Positions 17,880 through 25,081 of a DNA stretch of 64,000 bases are shown here, piece after piece. Source of the DNA: Streptomyces althioticus (GTDB taxonomy: Bacteria > Actinomycetota > Actinomycetes > Streptomycetales > Streptomycetaceae). Each line of letters begins with the position of its first letter. Position 1 is the stretch's first letter. The notes beneath the pieces were generated by a model, which made no database searches, had not been told where the DNA came from, and saw only the letters and a program-made list of their open reading frames with translations. The stretch is from positions 38,312-102,311 of the forward strand of contig BMSW01000022.1 in NCBI GenBank assembly GCA_014649355.1, read 5' to 3'. The position numbers and the translations under genes are program-made.

Positions 17880-19532
17880 ATGAAGAAGAGAAGACTCGGC
17901 GGGGCGGCGGTCGCCCTCGGTGTCGTCCTGGCGGTGACCGGCCTTCCGGCCCAGGCGTCCGCCGACGTCCGCACGACCGACACACGCGCCACCGGCACAC
18001 GCACCACCGACGCCCGCGCGGCTCTCCCGCTGGGCGCGGCCGGCCTCGCCGAAACCCGCACCACACAGACGCTGCAGCCCGGACTCACCCTCACCCGCAT
18101 CGTGCGCGGCACCGTGGACCCGGCACACCACTGGACGGTCGAGGCGACCATCCCCGGCGGCGACACCTCACCCGACCCCGACGCACCGCCGACCACCCTC
18201 AAGGACAAGGAGAGCGCCGAAGAACTCGCCGCCGATCTGCGCGGCGACGGCTTCGACGCGCGTGCCGAACAGGTGACGACACCGAGCACGGCGGACTACG
18301 CGGGCGGAACGCTCGGCTGGCGCGTCCGCATCGGCAGCTTCGCCTCCCAGTCCGCGGCGGCGACGGAACGCATCCGCGTGATCAACGCCGGCCACAGCGG
18401 CTCGGTCACCTACACCGGCTGGGACGGCGAGGTCACCGACCGCGGCCCCTGGCGCCTCGACGTCCTCACCATCGACCCGCGCACCTTCCGCGGCACCCTG
18501 GACGCCACCCACGGTCCCGACATCGAGAACCGCGAGACCGTCAGCGCCCTCGCCACCGACGCCGGTGCCGTCGCAGCGGTCAACGCCGGCTTCTTCGTCC
18601 TCGACCCGCGCTCCGGGGCACCCGGCGACCCGGCGGGCGTCGGCGTGTACGACGGGCGCCTGTTGAGCGAACCGGTCGAGGGACGCCCCGGCCTCGTCGT
18701 CCACGACGGCGGCCGCAGCGCCCAGGTCACCCGCCTCACCTGGGAAGGCCGTGTCACCGCGCGCGGCACCACCCTGACCCTCAACGGCGTCAACCGCGTG
18801 CCGGGCCTGATCCGCAACTGCGGGGGCAGCGAGGACGACAGCCCCACTTCGCTGCCCCTGCACGACGTGACGTGCACCAACCCCGACCAACTCGTCGCCT
18901 TCACGCAGGAGTACGGCGCGAGCACCCCGCAGGGCGAGGGCGCGGAAGCCGTCCTGGACAGCCGGGGCCGCGTGCTGGAGCTGCGCTCCGTGCGCGGCGG
19001 TCCGCTTCCGTCCGGCGGCAGCTCGATCCAGGCGACCGGACGGCACGTGGCAGCGCTGACGGCTCTGGCCCGCCCGGGCGAGCGCCTGCGCGTCGAGACG
19101 ACCCTCCGCGACGACCGGGGCCGCCGCGTGACGCCGTCGCCGGGGACCGACATCGTCAACGCGGGCCCCGAACTGGTCCGCGACGGACGCCTTCACGTCA
19201 CCCCCGCCACCGACGGGATGGTGCACCCGGACGACCCCAGTTGGTACTACGGCTGGGTCCACAAGCGCAATCCCCGCACCCTCGCCGGCACGGACGCGGC
19301 CGGCCGCACCGTCCTGGTCACCGCCGACGGCCGCAGCACGGATGCCCTCGGGCTGAGCATCACCGAGAGCGCGAAGGTCGCCCGTGCCCTCGGCCTGCGG
19401 GACGCCGTCAACCTTGACGGCGGCGGATCGACGACGATGGTGGCGAACGGCCAGGTGATCAACGACCCGTCGGATGCGGCCGGTGAACGGCCGGTCGGGG
19501 ACGCGCTGTTGCTACTGCCACGCAGGAACTGA
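17880..19532 (+). CDS. Secreted phosphodiester glycosidase (NAGPA domain)
   Basis: 550 residues. The signal peptide (KKRR, hydrophobic core, cleavage after AQASA) indicates export. An SPOR-like segment (EELAADLRGDGFDARAEQV, then LGWRVRIGSFASQSAA) spans about 105-160. The phosphodiester glycosidase (NAGPA) domain covers the rest: AAVNAGFF near 235, LVTADGRST, then NLDGGGSTTMV near 515. This family hydrolyses phosphodiester-linked sugars; here cell-wall or exopolysaccharide substrates are likely. GAGAGGG lies about 10 bp before the ATG. The gene stands alone between two intergenic gaps. Confidence 0.85.
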   Translation: MKKRRLGGAAVALGVVLAVTGLPAQASADVRTTDTRATGTRTTDARAALPLGAAGLAETRTTQTLQPGLTLTRIVRGTVDPAHHWTVEATIPGGDTSPDPDAPPTTLKDKESAEELAADLRGDGFDARAEQVTTPSTADYAGGTLGWRVRIGSFASQSAAATERIRVINAGHSGSVTYTGWDGEVTDRGPWRLDVLTIDPRTFRGTLDATHGPDIENRETVSALATDAGAVAAVNAGFFVLDPRSGAPGDPAGVGVYDGRLLSEPVEGRPGLVVHDGGRSAQVTRLTWEGRVTARGTTLTLNGVNRVPGLIRNCGGSEDDSPTSLPLHDVTCTNPDQLVAFTQEYGASTPQGEGAEAVLDSRGRVLELRSVRGGPLPSGGSSIQATGRHVAALTALARPGERLRVETTLRDDRGRRVTPSPGTDIVNAGPELVRDGRLHVTPATDGMVHPDDPSWYYGWVHKRNPRTLAGTDAAGRTVLVTADGRSTDALGLSITESAKVARALGLRDAVNLDGGGSTTMVANGQVINDPSDAAGERPVGDALLLLPRRN

Positions 19533-19774
19533 GAAGAGCCCCAGGTTCACACCCGGCTCACTCCACGAGCGTCCACGCGGGCGATCCGGGCGCCGGGACG
19601 GGCCGCACCACGAACTCCTCGGTCGACCGGGCGACGGCTCGTTCACGCTCGCCGCGTACAGGCCGACCGTGGTCTGTCGCCGATCGCCTCATGTGGTGGA
19701 TGCTGCCTCAGGGCACATCTGCTGTTCGCCCCGCCCGCCCACCGCAGCGACGAACCGCACCGCAGGGAGCCGCC

Positions 19775-20806
19775 GTGACCACCGCCGTCACCTTCCGAGC
19801 ACGTGTACGTCTCGTCCTCGCCGTCCTGATCCTCGCCCTCGTACCGACCGCACCGACGCTCGTCGCCCCGACCCCCGCGGATGCCGCCGATACGCGCTCG
19901 CCGCACGGTGAGACGGGGCGACGCGGCGCCGAGGTGGTGGCGGTCACGCAGGTCGCGGAGCGCCAGGTGGACCTGTCGGTCCGCTCGACGGCGCTCGGCG
20001 GCCGCACCGTCAAGGTCCGCCTGCTGACTCCCGACGGCTGGAACCCCGCCGACCGAAGCCGGCACTGGCCCACCTTCTGGCTGTTGCACGGCTGCTGCGG
20101 CGACTACACGTCCTGGACCGCCATGACCGACGTCGCCGAGACCGAAAGCCTGCGCGACGTGCTCGTCGTCATGCCGGAGGCGGGCTGGAACGGCTGGTAC
20201 AGCGACTGGTGGAACTACGGCGAGGGCGGTGACCCCGCCTGGGAGACCTTCCACACGGTCGAACTACGTCACCTGCTCGAACGTGACTGGGGCGCCGGCC
20301 CCAACCGCGTCGTCGCCGGACTGTCCATGGGCGGACAGGGTGCCCTGCTGTACGCCGCCCGGCACCCCGGAATGTTCAAGGCGACCGCCGCGTACTCGGG
20401 TTCGGCACACCCACTGCTCAACGACGAGTCCGTCAACCGCATCCTGGGCCTGTTCGCCGGCCAGGGCAACGACCCCCTCCGGCAGTGGGGCGACCCGGTC
20501 GCGCAGCGCCGCATCTGGGAGGCCCACGACCCGTTCCACCTGGCCAAGCGCCTCAAGTACCTGCCCGTCTACCTGTCCTGCGGCGACGGCACGGCGGGCC
20601 CGCTGGACACCCCGGGCGCGTCGAGCGCTCTCGAGGCGGACTTCAACCGCCAGAACCACGCACTCGCGGCCGAGTTGAGGCGCGTGGGTGCCAAGCACCT
20701 CACCACCCACTTCTACGGCGCCGGCACGCACACCTGGCGCTACTGGGAACGGGAACTGCACGCCTCACTGCCGATGCTGCTGGGCGCGTTGGGTGTGAAG
20801 AGCTAA
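19775..20806 (+). CDS. Secreted alpha/beta-hydrolase esterase
   Basis: 343 residues from the GTG at 19775 with AGGGAG in place; an upstream in-frame start at 19691 is not needed. The signal peptide (RVRLVLAVLILALVPTAPT) ends at ADA|A near residue 35. The fold is esterase D / antigen 85-like: PTFWLLHGCCGDYTSW (oxyanion region), nucleophile GLSMGGQG near residue 185, and GAGTHTWRYWERELH with the catalytic His near the C-terminus. Likely substrates are surface esters or trehalose lipids; specificity cannot be read. The gene ends 20 bp from the convergent MerR gene. Confidence 0.85.
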   Translation: MTTAVTFRARVRLVLAVLILALVPTAPTLVAPTPADAADTRSPHGETGRRGAEVVAVTQVAERQVDLSVRSTALGGRTVKVRLLTPDGWNPADRSRHWPTFWLLHGCCGDYTSWTAMTDVAETESLRDVLVVMPEAGWNGWYSDWWNYGEGGDPAWETFHTVELRHLLERDWGAGPNRVVAGLSMGGQGALLYAARHPGMFKATAAYSGSAHPLLNDESVNRILGLFAGQGNDPLRQWGDPVAQRRIWEAHDPFHLAKRLKYLPVYLSCGDGTAGPLDTPGASSALEADFNRQNHALAAELRRVGAKHLTTHFYGAGTHTWRYWERELHASLPMLLGALGVKS

Positions 20807-20825
20807 CCAAGCCCCGGGGGGAGCG

Positions 20826-21563
20826 CTATGCGCGCTCACGCAGATAGGAGTCCAACGCGGCGGCCCCGTGGAGCATCGCCCGTCCGCGGTCGGACAGCCG
20901 GCCGTGCCAGTCACGCAGAGCACCTTCGAGGGGCTCGACGCCGCCGGCTGTCCGCACCTGGGTGATCAGCGGGGCGATCTGCTCGAGCAGGTAGCCGCCA
21001 CGCCTGAGCTGATGCACCAGGTGCGCGTCCCGTACGTCGGCCGGGTCGTACACCCGATACCCGGTCAGGGGGTCGCGCCGCGGACGTACGAGTCCGGCGT
21101 CCTCCCACTTCCGCAACGTCGCCGGGCGGACGCCCAACTCCTGTGCCAGCGGACCGATGAACGTTCGCCTGAAGGAAGTCGAGTCGGCGGAGGCGGAGTC
21201 GGCGGTGAGCCCGTGCAGGGCGTCCTCCACGGCTCGCAGTGTGCGCCGGTCGTGCAGCAGCCGGACGTGACTCTCGTCGATGAGCTGGAGGGCCTCGTCG
21301 ACGGCGTCACGGTTCACGGCCTGCATGACAGCCGTCGCCGTCGCATGCCCGTGCCCCGGCACGAGGGCGAGGAACGCGGCCAGCGCCCGCTCGTGCAGAG
21401 GGGTGTACACGCGATAGCCGGAGGACGTCCGGTGCGCTGTCGGCAGGATGCCGGCCTCTTCGTAGTTCCTCACCGCCTGGGTGGACAGACCGTGCCCACG
21501 CGCGAGGTCGACCGGCCTCAGCTTCCCACTCGTTTGGAGGTTCCGACCCACGTACCGGACCAT
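20826..21563 (-). CDS. TioE-family MerR transcriptional regulator
   Basis: 245 residues with two MerR-type winged-helix segments: LRPVDLARGHGLSTQAVRNYEEAGILP at the N-terminus and GVRPATLRKWEDAGLVRP around 145, each followed by a YRVYTP/YRVYDP wing. This tandem arrangement marks the TioE family. It is divergent from the erythromycin esterase gene with only 47 bp between starts, a pairing seen in other Streptomyces, so it probably controls that gene through the inverted repeats between them. The effector-binding region is Leu-rich and gives no clue to the ligand. Confidence 0.88.
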   Translation of the reverse strand: MVRYVGRNLQTSGKLRPVDLARGHGLSTQAVRNYEEAGILPTAHRTSSGYRVYTPLHERALAAFLALVPGHGHATATAVMQAVNRDAVDEALQLIDESHVRLLHDRRTLRAVEDALHGLTADSASADSTSFRRTFIGPLAQELGVRPATLRKWEDAGLVRPRRDPLTGYRVYDPADVRDAHLVHQLRRGGYLLEQIAPLITQVRTAGGVEPLEGALRDWHGRLSDRGRAMLHGAAALDSYLRERA

Positions 21564-21589
21564 ACAGCGGACAAACCCTCAACCGTAAG

Positions 21590-21607
21590 TTCAACGATAC
21601 CGTTGAA
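21590..21607. promoter_or_regulatory. Inverted repeat, likely MerR operator
   Basis: TTCAACG at 21590-21596 and CGTTGAA at 21601-21607 form a perfect dyad with a 4-bp spacer, ending 3 bp before the esterase ATG. A second partial copy (CTCAACCGTAAG) lies just upstream. The position between two divergent starts fits the binding site of the adjacent MerR-type regulator. Confidence 0.65.
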
Positions 21608-21610
21608 GGC

Positions 21611-22816
21611 ATGGAAACCGGCATCAAGGACTTCGCCCGCCCTGTCGAAGCGTCGGCCGTCATGGAACTGCTGCCGACCCGCCCCCGCGTCCTCGCCCTC
21701 GGCGAACCCACGCACGGCGAGGACACTCTCCTCGACCTGCGTAACCGCCTCTTCCGGCAACTGGTGGAAGAGCAGGGCTATCGGACCATCGCGCTGGAGA
21801 GTGACTGCCTGAGGGCACTGACCGTGGACGCGTACGTCACCTCGGGTGAGGGGGCACTCGACGACGTGACGGAGCGCGGCTTCAGCCACGACTGGGGCGG
21901 CTCGCGCGCGAACCGGGAACTGGTCGGCTGGATGCGGGACTTCAATGCGGACCGTCCTACGCACGACCACGTCAGGTTCGCGGGAATGGACGGCCCGCTG
22001 GAGATCACAGGCGCCGAGAGCCCGCGCCAGGCCCTCACCTCACTGCACGACTACCTAGCGGCCCACGTCGACGCGGAGCTGCTGCCCTGCACGGCCGACA
22101 GGCTCGACGACCTGCTCGGTCCCGACGCGCCCTGGACCGATCAGGCGGCTATGACGGACCCGTCCCAGTCGATCGGCCGCACACCGGAAGCACGTGAACT
22201 GCGACTGCTGGCGGACGACATGGTGACCCTGCTGGAGACGCAGGCACCGCACCTCGCAGCGGTGTCCTCGTTGGACGACCGCGAACGAGCGCATCTGTAC
22301 GGCCGCACCGCCGTCGGCCTGCTGCGCTACCACTCCTGGATGGCGGACACGTCACCGTCCCGCATGGCCCGCCTGCTCGCCACCCGGGACGAGATGATGG
22401 CCGGCAACCTCCTCGCCCTCGCCGCCCGAGGCCCGGTGCTGGTCCACGCCCACAACAGCCACCTGCAGCGGGACAAGAGCGCGATGAGCATGTGGGGTCA
22501 CCCGAAGGTGGAGTGGTGGAGCGCCGGAGCGTTGGTGAGCACGCGGCTGGGGGACCGGTACGCGCACCTGGCGATTGCTCTCGGCACGATGAAGCACCAG
22601 GGCCTGGACGCCCCGCCCCCGAACACGGTGGAGGGCATCCTGCACGCGCTGCCCGAGCCGCAGTATGTGATCGACGCGGCTCAACTCGACACCACAGTGC
22701 GGCACATGGCCGCTGTCCCCCGAGTGTCCCCGTACTTCGGCTATGCCCCGCTGGACCCGGCCCACCTGCCCCACATCGACGGGGTCGTGTACGTGAGCGA
22801 CGTCCCCCACGGCTAG
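21611..22816 (+). CDS. Erythromycin esterase family protein
   Basis: 401 residues, cytoplasmic. The EreA-type motifs are visible: LALGEPTHGEDTLLDLRN near 30-45 (the His and Glu of the active site), YRTIALESDCLRAL, then RDEMMAGNLLALA and VLVHAHNSHLQRDK near 285. The family opens macrolide lactones in true EreA/EreB enzymes, but many Streptomyces homologues have no known substrate. It is controlled, by context, by the divergent TioE-type regulator. A short operator-containing leader suggests repression or MerR-type activation by a small molecule. Confidence 0.87.
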   Translation: METGIKDFARPVEASAVMELLPTRPRVLALGEPTHGEDTLLDLRNRLFRQLVEEQGYRTIALESDCLRALTVDAYVTSGEGALDDVTERGFSHDWGGSRANRELVGWMRDFNADRPTHDHVRFAGMDGPLEITGAESPRQALTSLHDYLAAHVDAELLPCTADRLDDLLGPDAPWTDQAAMTDPSQSIGRTPEARELRLLADDMVTLLETQAPHLAAVSSLDDRERAHLYGRTAVGLLRYHSWMADTSPSRMARLLATRDEMMAGNLLALAARGPVLVHAHNSHLQRDKSAMSMWGHPKVEWWSAGALVSTRLGDRYAHLAIALGTMKHQGLDAPPPNTVEGILHALPEPQYVIDAAQLDTTVRHMAAVPRVSPYFGYAPLDPAHLPHIDGVVYVSDVPHG

Positions 22817-22878
22817 AGTCGGCGCGACGGCGAGCGCACGACGGTCTCGCCCCGTCCGGAGGGGAGGCGGCGCAACCG

Positions 22879-23352
22879 TTGCTCGCACTGTTGGGATTCG
22901 CGCTGTCCCTGGTCTGTGCCGTCGCGGTACTCATCTCCGCGGCACGGGCCGCCGCGGTGGCGCTCCCCGGCCGGCCTCAGCCTTGGCCCGACCACCTGCT
23001 GCGCCGGACGGCGGCAACGCTCGGCTGGGCCGCGGGCGCTGTGTACGCCCTGGGCCTGGCCGGTGTCGCGTGGTCGGAGGCGGAGGTCGGCGACGGCGCC
23101 GACTCGACTCCCGCGCCGGCCTGCCGCGAGGGCTTCGCCCCGGAGACGATCGAGGGCCTGACTCACCACCGCGCCTCCTACCTCCCCCTCCGCTTCGACT
23201 GTGTACGGGAGGACGGAAGCGTCTACGTCAGCGATCCGGACCTGGTGTCGATGAATTGGGCGTGGGCCGCACTCGCTCTGACAGCGGCCCTGCTCTTCCT
23301 CGGCATGCACTACCGGACGGAGGTGCGGGCGCGGAGGGCGGCGGTGCGTTGA
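22879..23352 (+). CDS. Small two-helix membrane protein
   Basis: 157 residues from TTG 22879, preceded by GGAGGGGAGG. Transmembrane helices at about residues 1-25 (LLALLGFALSLVCAVAVLISA), 48-68 (TLGWAAGAVYALGLAGVAW) and 128-147 (WAWAALALTAALLFLGM); the loop between the last two carries Cys residues and would be extracellular. No family recognised. It follows the esterase gene by 62 bp in the same direction and might share its transcript. Confidence 0.65.
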   Translation: MLALLGFALSLVCAVAVLISAARAAAVALPGRPQPWPDHLLRRTAATLGWAAGAVYALGLAGVAWSEAEVGDGADSTPAPACREGFAPETIEGLTHHRASYLPLRFDCVREDGSVYVSDPDLVSMNWAWAALALTAALLFLGMHYRTEVRARRAAVR

Positions 23353-23380
23353 ATCCGGCGGGCGCGGGTGTTCCTGCGCC

Positions 23381-23980
23381 TCAGAAGCCCCAAGGGTCGG
23401 GATGCGGAACTGCCGTCGGATCCCCGGACCAGCACACACGCGCTTCGATCTGGTCCCCGGTGAATTCGACCAGCCGGTCGGCCGCCCAGCCGTTCCACTG
23501 CACAGCGCCGGGAAATTGTGGCAGGCGGAATGCCGGGAGGTGTGTGGGGAGGGCGTCCGCGCGGTACACCGCGTTCTTGACTTCGCCGTTCAGCTTCTTG
23601 GGTTTGGAGGACCTTCGCAGGTCCAGGCAGTCGACCACCTGCTCGACGAGGAGAAGGTGATACTCGTCCCCCTTCGCGTCCTCGATGTCGACAGGCAGCA
23701 GATTGCCGGCTGCTCGTAGCGCATCGGCTCCGAACTGGTCGATGAGGCGTCGGCTGAGGACGGGCGCTCCCGGATAGCCCGACGGGAAACCCCCTTTGGG
23801 CCCGTTCCGCTCTCCGGCCCATTCGGCTCGGAATCGGACGGGCCGGTCCTCTTCCGCTCCCAGTCGTTGCCAGCGCAGGAGCTGACGCAGGTCCCAGCTG
23901 TTCGGGGTGAGCTGCTGGTATTCCGCCAGCTTCGGCAGGAGCCGGTACACCGCCGGGCTCTTCTCCGGCGTCTCGGTCAT
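23381..23980 (-). CDS. Imm11-like (DUF1629) immunity-type protein
   Basis: 199 residues, no signal peptide. The middle has YPGAPVLSRRLIDQFGADALRAAGNLLPVDI and then YHLLLVEQVVDCLDLRRS, the pattern of the Imm11/DUF1629 immunity family (…P.LS.r......f.P..i....Y.l..v....dcld). The C-terminal part (VYRADALPTHLPAFRLPQF) agrees. Such proteins neutralise polymorphic toxins; no toxin gene is next to it, so it may be an orphan immunity gene. Confidence in the family is moderate since the match is by eye. Confidence 0.55.
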   Translation of the reverse strand: MTETPEKSPAVYRLLPKLAEYQQLTPNSWDLRQLLRWQRLGAEEDRPVRFRAEWAGERNGPKGGFPSGYPGAPVLSRRLIDQFGADALRAAGNLLPVDIEDAKGDEYHLLLVEQVVDCLDLRRSSKPKKLNGEVKNAVYRADALPTHLPAFRLPQFPGAVQWNGWAADRLVEFTGDQIEARVCWSGDPTAVPHPDPWGF

Positions 23981-24199
23981 TTCGCGTCACCATTCATGTT
24001 CGTCGTCGTGCCGGGAGCAGCCTGTTCCTCTACGCCGTCCACACCGCTCCGGATCCTGGCTGTCCTCCTCCCAGTTCCCGTTCGACCTGTTGCCCGATGG
24101 GGCCGGCGACCCACCATCCCGCAACCCCCGTTACGCGCGCATCGTCAACACCCGTATGCACACGTGAACTTACACAGCACGACTGTGCGAGGAAAGTTC

Positions 24200-24964
24200 C
24201 TACGAGCCTTCCGGGTCCTCGAGTGGACGGCATCCCCGCAGCGTGGCGTCGGCGAAATCCAACACCTCGTCGAGGCTGAGCCCTCGCCGCTCTTGTTCAG
24301 CAACGCGCAGCACCCAACCCTGGTCCCACGAGACCCGCCACACCTTCCCGGTGCGGTTCTCCCCTTCGACGAAACCGCCGGGGGTTCCCTCCAGCTGAGG
24401 GATCTCCTGGCGCAGCATCCGGGGGTGGGCCAGTGCCCGCCCGGGGTTGGTGCTTCCGCCGCCCGTGCGCGGGTTGTCGAAGCGCATCTTCAGGAACGGC
24501 ACCGCTTCCCGGTCGATCTCGGCGGGGCTCAGCATCTTGCGGTAGCGGGCCTGTGCCTCGTCCAGGGACTCCCGCCCGGACACCTCCGTGTCGAAGGCGG
24601 GGAACACGATGTACGTGACGGCGGTGAGGTCAGGGTTCTGCGTCCTGTGGTGGCCGTGGACCTCAGGCGCCGTGGCCGCCACCGCGTCGAAGTCGTAGCC
24701 GGCTGCTGAGAAGCCCCCTACCGCCGCGATGGGCCGGCCCTCTCCGAGCAGCGCCCCCTCGCGCTGACGCGCGAACGCGAGCACAGCCCGCGCGAGCTCC
24801 TCGTCATGCCTGCCGCGCTGGTTCGTCTGCAGCAGCCGGCGTCCGTCCGCCGTCACCGCGCCCGCGAAGTGCAGGACCGGGCCTTGTGACCACGTCCATG
24901 CCCGCTCGAGGCCGGCGAGCGGGGCGACGTTCGGGAAGGTGGCGAGTGTGGTGAGTAGGTCCAT
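24200..24964 (-). CDS. Hypothetical protein upstream of Imm11-like gene
   Basis: 254 residues, soluble, no recognised domain. Conserved-looking parts are LAPLAGLERAWTWSQGPVLHFAGAV (N-terminal), VTYIVFPAFDTEVSGRESLDEAQARYRKML, and the C-terminal VWRVSWDQGWVLRVAEQERRGLSLDEVLDFADATL. It lies 219 bp upstream of the Imm11-like gene in the same direction. A terminator hairpin for GH81 sits upstream of it, so it has its own promoter. It might be a partner or a second immunity-type protein; this is a guess from context only. Confidence 0.6.
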   Translation of the reverse strand: MDLLTTLATFPNVAPLAGLERAWTWSQGPVLHFAGAVTADGRRLLQTNQRGRHDEELARAVLAFARQREGALLGEGRPIAAVGGFSAAGYDFDAVAATAPEVHGHHRTQNPDLTAVTYIVFPAFDTEVSGRESLDEAQARYRKMLSPAEIDREAVPFLKMRFDNPRTGGGSTNPGRALAHPRMLRQEIPQLEGTPGGFVEGENRTGKVWRVSWDQGWVLRVAEQERRGLSLDEVLDFADATLRGCRPLEDPEGS

Positions 24965-25033
24965 GGGCCGTGTTCCTGTACCGGGGCCAGTCGTGGGCGT
25001 GACCCTATCCCCGTCCCCGGCGTCCGAAGCGAT

Positions 25034-25060
25034 GGGGACCGACCCTCAGGGCCGGTCCCC
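25034..25060 (-). terminator. Hairpin terminator of GH81 gene
   Basis: GGGGACCG at 25034-25041 and CGGTCCCC at 25053-25060 pair perfectly; inside, CCCT and AGGG can also pair around a one-base tip, giving a long stem. It lies 21 bp past the GH81 stop codon. Confidence 0.75.
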
Positions 25061-25081
25061 ACCAGTAGCTCACAGACACAC

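Noticed and set aside
20821..20837. Short hairpin GAGCGC-N5-GCGCTC at MerR stop
   Set aside because: Arms of six bases inside the coding end are too weak to call a terminator.
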